NCBI RefSeq assembly: GCF_009184395.1
Contig: NZ_WEIC01000002.1
Span: 310,001-374,000, forward strand
DNA: 64,000 nt
Direction of reading: 5' to 3'
Origin: Amylibacter sp. SFDW26
GTDB lineage: Bacteria > Pseudomonadota > Alphaproteobacteria > Rhodobacterales > Rhodobacteraceae
Shown here: one piece after another, positions 8,676 through 16,149 of the stretch
Numbering within the stretch: the stretch's first letter is position 1
Layout of the letters: each line of letters opens with the position of its first letter
Position numbers and translations under genes: made by a program
Notes under the pieces: model-generated
The model's input: the letters and a program-made list of their open reading frames with translations, nothing else
Databases searched by the model: none
Told to the model about the DNA's origin: nothing

Positions 8676-9664
8676 GAACTTAAATTTTTACCAGATTCTG
8701 TAAGTTCCGTGTACTGACCATATGGGCGATGGCAGTATAGATACGTATCCAAAACTGCATCCATTGCTGTTGGCTCAATATCTAATTTTGCAAAGCCCTT
8801 GGCTTTTGCACCTACAACATTATCACTGCGCAATTGCTTTACCTGATCAGCTGTAACGATGTTGTTTTTAAACAACCCAAATGTCAGTCCAAAAGCAATA
8901 TCCAACGCCTTTGCTTTAATAGCCGCGATAAAGAATGGGACATTCGCTTTCAAACGCTTGCGACGCACAACCTTCAACATGCGATCAACAAGTTCAGAAA
9001 AAGTTTCCACATCAGGGCCGCCCAATTCATATGTACCAGCGGGCGCCTCACCCAACACGCCTTTTACAGCAGCTTTAGCCACATCATCCACGTAAACAGG
9101 TTGGAATTTTGTGCCGCCACCGATCAAAGGAATAACAGGCGAAATTTTCGCCATTTCCGCAAAGCGGTTAAAGAAGTTGTCTTCTGGGCCAAAGATTACA
9201 GAAGGGCGCAAAATAACGGCACGCGGGAAAGACGCTTTGACCAAAGCTTCGCCTTCACCTTTGGTGCGTGCATAATCACTGGCACCGTCTTCATCTGCGC
9301 CAATCGCAGAAAGGTGTACCATGCGCTTGATACCTTCGGCCTTTGCCAAACGTGCGATACGCCCAGCGCCTTCGGCCTGAACCGCATCAAAGTTATTGCG
9401 GCCTTTTTTATCGAATGTGCCCACGCAGTTCACAACAGCATCCGCACCAGACAAAGCTGCAGCCACAGATGCATCATCACGGATATTGGCAAGGATTGGC
9501 TCAACTTGACCAACAGTGCCATAAGGCTTCACAAAGATTGCTTCATTCGGGCGACGAACCGCAACGCGAACACGCCAACCTTGTTTCGCCATACGACGCG
9601 CAATGTAGCGACCTACAAAACCAGATCCCCCAAAAATTGTAACGAGTTTAGGCGATTGTGACAT
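8672..9664 (-). CDS. NDUFA9-like NAD(P)-dependent epimerase/reductase
   Basis: A 330-residue atypical short-chain dehydrogenase. The Rossmann motif GGSGFVGRYIA is at residues 13-23, followed by VRVAVRRP, VVNCVGTF and HLSAIGADEDGASDYARTKGEGE, the pattern of the complex I NDUFA9 subunit family. In mitochondria this protein is an accessory part of NADH dehydrogenase; bacterial members are often called complex I NDUFA9 subunit family proteins, but their reaction is not established. It ends on the same TTAA as the convergent uppP gene. The family placement is clear, the substrate unknown. Confidence 0.88.
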   Translation of the reverse strand: MSQSPKLVTIFGGSGFVGRYIARRMAKQGWRVRVAVRRPNEAIFVKPYGTVGQVEPILANIRDDASVAAALSGADAVVNCVGTFDKKGRNNFDAVQAEGAGRIARLAKAEGIKRMVHLSAIGADEDGASDYARTKGEGEALVKASFPRAVILRPSVIFGPEDNFFNRFAEMAKISPVIPLIGGGTKFQPVYVDDVAKAAVKGVLGEAPAGTYELGGPDVETFSELVDRMLKVVRRKRLKANVPFFIAAIKAKALDIAFGLTFGLFKNNIVTADQVKQLRSDNVVGAKAKGFAKLDIEPTAMDAVLDTYLYCHRPYGQYTELTESGKNLSS

Positions 9665-9777
9665 GTGAATTCCCTTGGCGTTTTAATTGCTAGCACAGGA
9701 ATAACCGTTCAAACCCGCAGGGACAAGTTTGTTTTGCGTCATTATCGGCATGAAGTGCCAAAAGAGATGGACCGACT

Positions 9778-10524
9778 TTATATGCCGCCAGCCACATCAA
9801 TGATCGTCCCCGTTGAATAAGACGCCGCATCACTACAAAGCCAAACAATTGCTTCTGCAACTTCTTCAGCCGTGCCAGGTCGTGCCATTGGAACTTGCTT
9901 CCCTAATCTTTGAGCACGATCCGGCTGGCCATTCCTTGCATGTATTTCTGTTTCAACAAGCCCAGGTCGCACAGCATTCACTCGAATGTTTTTTTCGGCC
10001 AACTCTTTTGACAAACCAATCGTCAAAGTATCCATTGCGCCTTTAGTAGCGGCATAATCTACGTATTGAAATGCAGAACCCAGCCGAGATGCAGCAGATG
10101 ATACAAACACGATAGAGGCAGATGGCTCTGACAAAGAGCGCGGCAACTGTCGCGCCGCTTCGCGGGCACAAAATAAAGTGCCGAGCATATTAACATCAAT
10201 AACGCTTTTTAAGCGTTCCTCCGTCATTTCTGCCAATGTCATTTGCGGAGCAACAATGCCAGCATTTAAAACCACCACATCAATCCTCCCAAACGCAGAG
10301 GCAGTTTCTTCAAACATTCTAATAACGTCAGCTTCATGGGAAATATCACCCTGAACGATATGGGCGCTACCACCAGCAGCTTTAACAGCTGCTGCGGTTT
10401 CTTGTGCCTCATCCAAACCTGAGCGATAATTCACACCTACAGACCATCCATTCATACCAGCAAGAATAGCCGTAGCTCTGCCAATCCCGCGTGATGCTCC
10501 AGTGATCAGTATAGTTTTAGACAA
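9778..10524 (-). CDS. Short-chain dehydrogenase/reductase
   Basis: A classical SDR oxidoreductase of about 248 residues. TGASRGIG near the N terminus binds NAD(P), NAG is present, Ser in FVSSAAS and YVDYAATKGA supply the catalytic Ser, Tyr and Lys, and the C terminus ends TIIDVAGGI, as in sugar or 3-oxoacyl-ACP reductase-like members. The open frame extends 30 codons upstream, but that part overlaps the preceding gene in another frame. I therefore place the start at TTG 10524 (LSKTILITG), which overlaps the preceding gene's last codons by 8 bases; its ribosome-binding site is weak and GTG 10536 is an alternative. The substrate cannot be named. Confidence 0.85.
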   Translation of the reverse strand: MSKTILITGASRGIGRATAILAGMNGWSVGVNYRSGLDEAQETAAAVKAAGGSAHIVQGDISHEADVIRMFEETASAFGRIDVVVLNAGIVAPQMTLAEMTEERLKSVIDVNMLGTLFCAREAARQLPRSLSEPSASIVFVSSAASRLGSAFQYVDYAATKGAMDTLTIGLSKELAEKNIRVNAVRPGLVETEIHARNGQPDRAQRLGKQVPMARPGTAEEVAEAIVWLCSDAASYSTGTIIDVAGGI

Positions 10525-10756
10525 TTTCCAAAACACGGTGCTGTTTAAAGCTACGCCATGCGTTGTCTGCTTGGCAATAAATAGAAATGCGGCCGCTGCT
10601 TTTGATGCTGTCATCCAGCTTTAGCTCACTGCTGGGCTGAAATGATCCGTTGATAATACGTTGTGATCCATCGCTTTTCAGAACTGTGACTTGCGCCATT
10701 TCCGTTCCTTTAGCTTTGACCAAGTCCCATACTTTGGATTCGTTTAGTGGCTCCAT
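10517..10756 (-). CDS. Small SH3-like (WYL_2/DUF2693-like) protein
   Basis: A 79-residue protein starting at ATG 10756 behind GGGAG; the open frame continues 20 codons upstream without a better start. The pattern VTVLKSDGSQRIINGSF, then ISIYCQADNAWRSFKQHRVLEIV, matches the small Sm/SH3-like beta-barrel proteins (WYL_2, formerly DUF2693) that also occur in phages. These are thought to bind ligands or nucleic acid, but no function is established here. Its end overlaps the SDR gene start, suggesting one transcript. The family assignment is from remembered motif shape. Confidence 0.7.
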   Translation of the reverse strand: MEPLNESKVWDLVKAKGTEMAQVTVLKSDGSQRIINGSFQPSSELKLDDSIKSSGRISIYCQADNAWRSFKQHRVLEIV

Positions 10757-10900
10757 AGATGTGTTCTCCCTTGTGTCTATATCTATCAGCTTACCCAAAT
10801 AATCAGCAGAGTCCAAAAATTTCAGATAACTTTTTTAAATGCGCCCGCTTTTTAGACGGTTTTGCTTTCCAGCCTTTAAAACTGCAGGTATGAAAGGCCT

Positions 10901-11512
10901 ATGACAAATTATCTTTACCAAGGCGATCTGCCTGACGACCTAGATCTTGGCCCGATTGTGGCTATCGACAGTGAAACAATGGGGCTGATTCCACACCGCG
11001 ACAGGTTATGTGTTATTCAGCTGTCATCAGGGGACGGTCATGCGCATCTGGTGCAAATTGCCCAAGATCAGACCGAAGCTCCTAATCTGTGCGCAATGCT
11101 GGCGAATCCAGATCAGTTAAAACTGTTCCACTTTGGTCGTTTCGACATTGCCGTTATGGAAAATCGTTTTGGTGTACGCTGCGCACCTGTTTATTGCACT
11201 AAGATCGCTTCTAAATTGGTACGTACCTATACAGATCGCCACGGGCTGAAAAACCTGCTTCAGGAATTGTTAAGCGTTGATATTTCCAAACAACAACAAA
11301 GCTCTGATTGGGGCGCTGTGGACTTAACAAAAGAACAAATCGCTTATGCGGCATCTGATGTTTTATACCTGCACGAACTCAAAGAAGAGTTGGATTCGCG
11401 ACTGATCCGTGAGGGTCGCATGGAATTGGCACAAGCCTGTTTTGATTTCCTACCACACCGTGCAGCATTAGATTTAGAAGGCTGGCCCGATACAGATATC
11501 TTTGCGCATTAA
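10901..11512 (+). CDS. RNase D-like 3'-5' exonuclease, catalytic domain only
   Basis: A 203-residue DEDDy exonuclease. Exo I is AIDSETMG (about residue 21), Exo II is FHFGRFDIAVME, and Exo III is YAASDVLYLHEL, with the expected catalytic acidic residues and tyrosine. Full-length RNase D has about 370 residues and a C-terminal HRDC domain; this protein stops after the nuclease domain, as in the short alphaproteobacterial RNase D-like proteins. The expected role is trimming of structured RNA 3' ends. It precedes lptC on the same strand by 81 bases. Confidence 0.88.
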   Translation: MTNYLYQGDLPDDLDLGPIVAIDSETMGLIPHRDRLCVIQLSSGDGHAHLVQIAQDQTEAPNLCAMLANPDQLKLFHFGRFDIAVMENRFGVRCAPVYCTKIASKLVRTYTDRHGLKNLLQELLSVDISKQQQSSDWGAVDLTKEQIAYAASDVLYLHELKEELDSRLIREGRMELAQACFDFLPHRAALDLEGWPDTDIFAH

Positions 11513-11593
11513 TCCGCCGCAACAAAATTTCGTTACGAAACTGTGTGGGTCGCATCTATTGACCCACGCCCAACATAAGCCCATGTAACCAGT

Positions 11594-12220
11594 ATGACAG
11601 AAGTAAAAGACACCTATTCGCAATTTGTGCGCTTTGCCAAGATCGGGATGCCCATTTTGGCAGCTTTGTTGATGATTGGTGTTTTCGTTTTCACCAAGAC
11701 CAACCCTATTCGGGATGGTATTATTATTGCTGACAGCAAACTGGCTGAATTGGCAGTTGGACAAAAAATCACCAACCCGCATTATTCTGGTGTGACCAAA
11801 TCTGGCGATGCTTTTTCAATCTCTGCAGAATCCGCTTTGCCAAACGCACCGAAACCAGATCAAATTGATCTGGTCGCCCCAAGCACAACAATCGGATTTT
11901 CTGATGGGTTAGAGGTAAAAACAGATTCCGAAGTGGGCCTGTTAAACCTTGAAACACAAGAAGCCACATTAAGCGGTTCTGTTGCCCTGAAAACTTCTGA
12001 TAATTACACGGCAAATGTCGAAAAGATTATTTTGAACTTTTATACAGGCAATGCAACTAGCCCTGGACCTGTTGCTGCAAGTGGGCCTGTTGGGAACATC
12101 ACAGCAGGATCTATGGAGCTAACACAAGACTTGCATAAAGCGCCATCAGACGAAGGTCCAATTCTTCGCTTTGGCAATGGCGTAAAACTGATATACTATC
12201 CAAAACAAGTTAGCGAATAA
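11594..12220 (+). CDS. lptC: LPS export ABC transporter bitopic protein LptC
   Basis: LptC takes lipopolysaccharide from the LptB2FG transporter and passes it to LptA. The 208-residue product has a short cytoplasmic N terminus, one membrane helix at about residues 18-35 (MPILAALLMIGVFVFT) and a periplasmic region of Gly/Ser-rich beta strands typical of the OstA-like jellyroll. Sequence conservation in this family is low, so the immediate lptA-lptB context is important evidence. lptA follows 12 bases later. Confidence 0.9.
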   Translation: MTEVKDTYSQFVRFAKIGMPILAALLMIGVFVFTKTNPIRDGIIIADSKLAELAVGQKITNPHYSGVTKSGDAFSISAESALPNAPKPDQIDLVAPSTTIGFSDGLEVKTDSEVGLLNLETQEATLSGSVALKTSDNYTANVEKIILNFYTGNATSPGPVAASGPVGNITAGSMELTQDLHKAPSDEGPILRFGNGVKLIYYPKQVSE

Positions 12221-12232
12221 GGTAGAAATTGC

Positions 12233-12691
12233 GTGGGTAAATTTATAACTTCAGTTCTAACGCTATGCCTTTTAGCGTCTCCGACATTTTCACAAGCCAC
12301 TTCAAGAAATGCAGCGCTACCCGTTGAAGCGACAGCTGATAACCTACAAGTGAACAGCCAAGAAAATTCTGCCGTATTCTCTGGAAATGCAAAAGTGGTG
12401 CAAGGTATTTTAAATCTAAACGCCAATACAATTACTGTTTTCTTTGAGGAAGAGGCTAAAAATATTTCATCCGTAGATGCACTGGGCAATGTAAAGTTCA
12501 CAAACGGCACCGAAACAGCAGAAGCCCGCAGTGCCAATTTTAATGTTACGACCCAAACCATTCTGTTCACTGGCAATGTTATTTTGCGTCAAGCACAAAC
12601 AGTTTTGACAGGCAATCAATTGACATACAACATCACAACAGGCCGCAGTAAAATGACGGGCAATGTGAAAACTGTTTATAAGCCGAACTAG
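12233..12691 (+). CDS. lptA: LPS transport periplasmic protein LptA
   Basis: LptA forms the periplasmic bridge that carries lipopolysaccharide to the outer membrane. The 152-residue product starts at a GTG with AAGG ten bases upstream. It has a signal peptide (hydrophobic to about residue 20, cleavage near SQA) and repeated OstA-type strand motifs (NSAVFSGNAKVVQG, ALGNVKFTNGTETAEA, LTGNQLTYNITTGRSKMTGNV). It sits between lptC and lptB with gaps of 12 and 4 bases, so it is clearly part of one operon. Confidence 0.92.
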   Translation: MGKFITSVLTLCLLASPTFSQATSRNAALPVEATADNLQVNSQENSAVFSGNAKVVQGILNLNANTITVFFEEEAKNISSVDALGNVKFTNGTETAEARSANFNVTTQTILFTGNVILRQAQTVLTGNQLTYNITTGRSKMTGNVKTVYKPN

Positions 12692-12695
12692 CATT

Positions 12696-13454
12696 ATGGC
12701 TAAATCAAAATCCAATAAATCGGATGCCAATAAAAACGGCCTTGTTGTTAAAAACATCAAAAAATCCTTTAAGCAACGTCATGTTTTGGATGATGTCAGC
12801 CTAGAGTTGGGCCAAGGTGAAGTTGTTGCTTTGTTGGGCCCCAATGGTGCTGGCAAAACCACGTGCTTTTATTCTGTGGTCGGTCTGATCCGCCCTGATG
12901 CTGGCAGTGTTTCCGTGAATGGTCGTGATGCAACAAAACTACCAATGTATCGCCGCGCTCAGATGGGTATTGGGTATTTACCCCAAGAAGCCAGCATTTT
13001 TCGTGGCATGAATGTAGAGCAAAATATCCAATCTATTTTAGAGATTTGGGAACCTGTTAAGGCAGAACAAAAGATCAAGCTGGAACAGCTGTTAGAAGAG
13101 TTCTCTATCACTCATATCCGTAACTCCTCAGCCTTAGCATTATCTGGTGGCGAACGTCGCCGTGTGGAAATTGCGCGCTGCTTGGCGAGCGACCCAAAAT
13201 ATGTGCTGTTAGACGAACCTTTTGCAGGCGTTGACCCAATTGCTGTTGGGGATATCCGTGATCTAGTTGCAAAACTAAAAAGCCGCGATATTGGCGTGTT
13301 GATCACAGACCATAATGTACGCGAAACGCTCGAAATCGTAGATCGCGCATATATTTTACATGGAGGGACCGTTTTAATGAGCGGCACACCAGAGGAAGTT
13401 ATTTCCGATCCAAACGTACGAAACGTTTATCTTGGAAGTACTTTTAAAATATAG
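12696..13454 (+). CDS. lptB: LPS export ABC transporter ATP-binding protein LptB
   Basis: The cytoplasmic ATPase that powers lipopolysaccharide extraction from the inner membrane. The 252-residue product has Walker A (GPNGAGKTT, about residues 46-54), a Q-loop in GYLPQEASIFRGM, the ABC signature LSGGERRRVEIAR (about residue 150), Walker B with catalytic Glu (YVLLDEPFAGVDP) and the H-loop (ITDHNVRETL). A Lys/Ser/Asn-rich extension of about 15 residues precedes the usual start. In many proteobacteria rpoN follows; here the next gene is hpf after a 171-bp gap. Confidence 0.96.
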   Translation: MAKSKSNKSDANKNGLVVKNIKKSFKQRHVLDDVSLELGQGEVVALLGPNGAGKTTCFYSVVGLIRPDAGSVSVNGRDATKLPMYRRAQMGIGYLPQEASIFRGMNVEQNIQSILEIWEPVKAEQKIKLEQLLEEFSITHIRNSSALALSGGERRRVEIARCLASDPKYVLLDEPFAGVDPIAVGDIRDLVAKLKSRDIGVLITDHNVRETLEIVDRAYILHGGTVLMSGTPEEVISDPNVRNVYLGSTFKI

Positions 13455-13455
13455 A

Positions 13456-13480
13456 TAAAATCCGCCTACGCAGATTTTTA
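13456..13480 (+). terminator. Possible terminator after lptB
   Basis: An A/T-rich inverted repeat, AAAATC and GATTTT with a short GC extension and one mismatch, begins two bases after the lptB stop and ends in a T-run. The stem is weak in GC, so it may be only a partial terminator separating the lpt genes from hpf. Confidence 0.4.
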
Positions 13481-13625
13481 TTACGGATTCTATTGCACGA
13501 CTCGGAAACCCGTCTTAAGCTAAGGTTATGAAATTTCCACATTCTAAATTTTAACTTCTGTCTGGCAGTGTCAGGCATGCGCGTGCGTGTGGGACGTTCA
13601 TAATTATAATAAATAAGGAGCTTTA

Positions 13626-14201
13626 ATGCGTTATCAAATCAGCGGAAAACAAATCGACATAGGCGAATCATTAACCACTCACGTTAAAACTGAAATTGGA
13701 GAAATTACTGGAAAATATGCGGAGCGACCCACCGAAGCACACGTCACATTTTCAAAAGACGCCTACGAGTTACGCTGCGAAACGACGATACATTTATCAA
13801 CAGGTTTGACCGTTGCAGCAGAAGGAAAAGCCACGGAAATATATGATTCCTTTGAAAAATGTTCTGAAAAAGTTGAAAAGCAACTTAGACGTTACAAAAG
13901 ACGTCTAAAAGATCACCATAAAGAGCGCGTAACACCGGTTGAAGTTATGGAGGCTTCGTCGTATATCCTCGCAGGAGAAGACACAGACGATGCAAATGAG
14001 CCAGAATCACTTCAGCCAGTTATCGTCGCAGAGATGGAAACGAAAATTCAGTCCCTATCGGTTGGCGAAGCTGTAATGCAGATGGAACTAGCGGATGAAC
14101 CGGTTTTAGTTTTTAGAAATGAAGGCCATAAACGCTTAAGCGTGGTGTATAAGAGGAAAGACGGAAATATAGGCTGGATCGATCCAACCAATTTGGAATA
14201 G
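13626..14201 (+). CDS. hpf: Ribosome hibernation-promoting factor, long form
   Basis: The 191-residue long HPF pairs ribosomes into inactive 100S dimers in slow growth. The N-terminal half is the S30AE fold (MRYQISGKQIDIGESL, then a Lys/Arg-rich helix KVEKQLRRYKRRLKDHHK near residues 80-100). A linker then leads to the C-terminal dimerisation domain (EAVMQMELADEPVLVFRNE and VVYKRKDGNIGWIDP). An AAGGAG site lies 5 bases before the ATG. ptsN follows 29 bases later, as in many alphaproteobacteria. Confidence 0.94.
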   Translation: MRYQISGKQIDIGESLTTHVKTEIGEITGKYAERPTEAHVTFSKDAYELRCETTIHLSTGLTVAAEGKATEIYDSFEKCSEKVEKQLRRYKRRLKDHHKERVTPVEVMEASSYILAGEDTDDANEPESLQPVIVAEMETKIQSLSVGEAVMQMELADEPVLVFRNEGHKRLSVVYKRKDGNIGWIDPTNLE

Positions 14202-14230
14202 TCGAACAGCGTAGTTACCGGCGGTAATAC

Positions 14231-14695
14231 ATGGAACTTACGGAAATTCTCGTAGCAGATGCAGTGCATTACGCACAAAGCGCATCAAGTAAGAAGCGGC
14301 TTCTTCAGAAAATCTCTGAACAGGCAGCTTCTATCTATGATTTGGACAGCGAGCAGGTTTTTGCGGCTTTAACGGCACGCGAAGCACTGGGCACAACTGG
14401 CGTTGGCCGTGGTGTTGCCATTCCTCACGCACGCTTTGAAAACTTGGACCGCGTTGTGGGCCTATTTACACGTTTGGAAAAGCCGTTGGATTACGATTCA
14501 ATGGATCACCAAGCTGTGGATTTAGTATTTACACTACTTGCCCCACAAAAAGAGGGTGCAGAGCATCTTAAAGCGCTTGCATTGGTATCTAGAACATTGC
14601 GAGATGAAGATGTTTGTTCAAAGTTACGTTCAAATAACGATGCGCAAACGATCTTTTCTATTCTTGTAGAAAAACAATCGTCACAAGCAGCTTAA
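14231..14695 (+). CDS. ptsN: PTS IIA-like nitrogen regulatory protein
   Basis: EIIA-Ntr is a phosphoryl acceptor of the regulatory PTS-Ntr chain that signals nitrogen and potassium status. The 154-residue product has the IIA-Man/Fru-type motif GVGRGVAIPHARF with the phosphorylated histidine at His66, and the typical DLVFTLLAPQKEGAEHLKAL segment. No HPr, HprK or rpoN gene is visible in the window. Its TAA stop shares TTAA with the convergent sulfotransferase gene. Confidence 0.94.
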   Translation: MELTEILVADAVHYAQSASSKKRLLQKISEQAASIYDLDSEQVFAALTAREALGTTGVGRGVAIPHARFENLDRVVGLFTRLEKPLDYDSMDHQAVDLVFTLLAPQKEGAEHLKALALVSRTLRDEDVCSKLRSNNDAQTIFSILVEKQSSQAA

Positions 14696-16149
14696 CCACG
14701 CCAAGACTTAAAGCCAAAATTCATATAATCGCGAGAGTACGCTTTCGCGATTAATTCCTCTACCTCATCATCATAAACCTGTGTGATAGAAAAGGCTGCT
14801 TCGTCTTCTTCTATGTCGCTGACCGCGATGTTTTTTAGCCCCAACTGTTCTTCAATCAAAGCTAAAGCACTTTTATAAGTTTCATCGCGTAATAAATAAT
14901 CAGGATGGACGGCTTTCGTATACCCATCTAAAATTGCCGTTTGGCTAGCCCATGAATGATCAATTCGAGCCCGCGTTTGCCCCTTTAAGTTACCATTTAA
15001 GAACTTAGCAAATTTCTTAAACGCCTGACGGTAATCTTCCACATCATAACCAATACTATCCAATGCGCCCTTATTCAGCGTCTCACACAAAGCAGCATCA
15101 GGTAGTTTGACATTATATTGTTCAATTAAAATCTTGCGTATCCAAGGGAAGCCATCGTCACCTGCCTGAAAAATATACTTATTAAATGCGTCATGCGCAC
15201 GAACAACAGGGTGTGCCAACATCGTAAATGAAACACGTGTTGGGTGGTTTCTAAGCCACTCAAAAATCTCTTTTTGCTTCAAACCAGATGATAGTTGCCC
15301 ATCACTATGAGATGACATCCAATTTCCTAAAACAGACTGCCCATATGCACCAATAGGCTGGAAAAGCAGGGGCGTATTAGACCCAACAATAAAATTCTTT
15401 GCTGCCGCATGGCGCTCAGGCTCATGAAATTCTGGAAGGCCAGAATCTAAGAAATTAATGGATTTCACTTGCTCCATCATTTCTTTGTAGTTGTTCACTT
15501 TCTCTGACAGGCTTTCAGGGTTTTGGCGTTTGATTTTTTCTTTCAGCCCCTCAAGCTCCTCTTCGCTTTCTAAAAATTGTGACAAGCCATTGAAAACATC
15601 TAACTCACCCAAATCTTTGTAAGATAGCTGAAACGCAGCTTGGCCTGTTTTTTGCAAAGTTGTTCTTATTCTTCTCGCAAATTCAGACAAAACATTCACA
15701 TAAGATTTGAACCCAAGGATATCAAAATCAACCTGAGCTGTTTTGCGCTTGTGTAAATCTGATAATTTCCACTGATCCGTTTTGCGCGCAATTGCATAGG
15801 AAATATACGAATCCAACGGATTCCGCGTTAACACGATCTTTGCGCAGGTTTCATCAGCCAACACATAATCCAAAACCCTGCGATCATGATCCGAAAACAG
15901 CCGAAACCCTGGCAAAGTATCGTTGTTTTGCGCAACCATCTTCCGGATCAACTTAAAGGGGTCTTTGTCTCGATCTACAGTATTCATACCACAATAGGTT
16001 TCCTGATTGGGAAACCCAATAAAGCTTGGGTTAAACAATTCACCATTACAGGAAAAACCGTTAAACAGATTTATATTTTGCTCAAATAGATTGGACCCTG
16101 TCCGCATATTCGCTAGCAATACAAAATACTTATACTTTTTTTTGGCCAT
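14692..16149 (-). CDS. Sulfotransferase, possible two-domain form
   Basis: A 485-residue protein. The N-terminal half resembles Stf0/NodH-type sulfotransferases: FVLLANMRTGSNLFEQ near residue 10 is the PAPS 5'-phosphosulfate loop, and KIVLTRNPLDSYISYAIAR near residue 105 is the 3'-phosphate site. The second half carries another sulfotransferase-like stretch (SFTMLAHPVVRAHDAFNKYIF, about residue 305), in which the usual Ser is replaced by Asp and no second PAPS loop is obvious. The family transfers sulfate from PAPS to a sugar or lipid. The ATG overlaps the stop of the GT14 gene as TAATG. It is last in the glycan operon whose first gene is cysQ. Confidence 0.8.
   Translation of the reverse strand: MAKKKYKYFVLLANMRTGSNLFEQNINLFNGFSCNGELFNPSFIGFPNQETYCGMNTVDRDKDPFKLIRKMVAQNNDTLPGFRLFSDHDRRVLDYVLADETCAKIVLTRNPLDSYISYAIARKTDQWKLSDLHKRKTAQVDFDILGFKSYVNVLSEFARRIRTTLQKTGQAAFQLSYKDLGELDVFNGLSQFLESEEELEGLKEKIKRQNPESLSEKVNNYKEMMEQVKSINFLDSGLPEFHEPERHAAAKNFIVGSNTPLLFQPIGAYGQSVLGNWMSSHSDGQLSSGLKQKEIFEWLRNHPTRVSFTMLAHPVVRAHDAFNKYIFQAGDDGFPWIRKILIEQYNVKLPDAALCETLNKGALDSIGYDVEDYRQAFKKFAKFLNGNLKGQTRARIDHSWASQTAILDGYTKAVHPDYLLRDETYKSALALIEEQLGLKNIAVSDIEEDEAAFSITQVYDDEVEELIAKAYSRDYMNFGFKSWRG

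Noticed and set aside
8834-9661. 275-codon open frame on the plus strand
   Set aside because: It lies fully antisense to the NDUFA9-like reductase gene, which has clear motifs; no motif or ribosome-binding site supports the antisense frame.
13601-13610. TATAAT box just before hpf
   Set aside because: A start from this box would fall inside the AAGGAG ribosome-binding site, 9 bases before the ATG, so it cannot serve hpf as a normal promoter.
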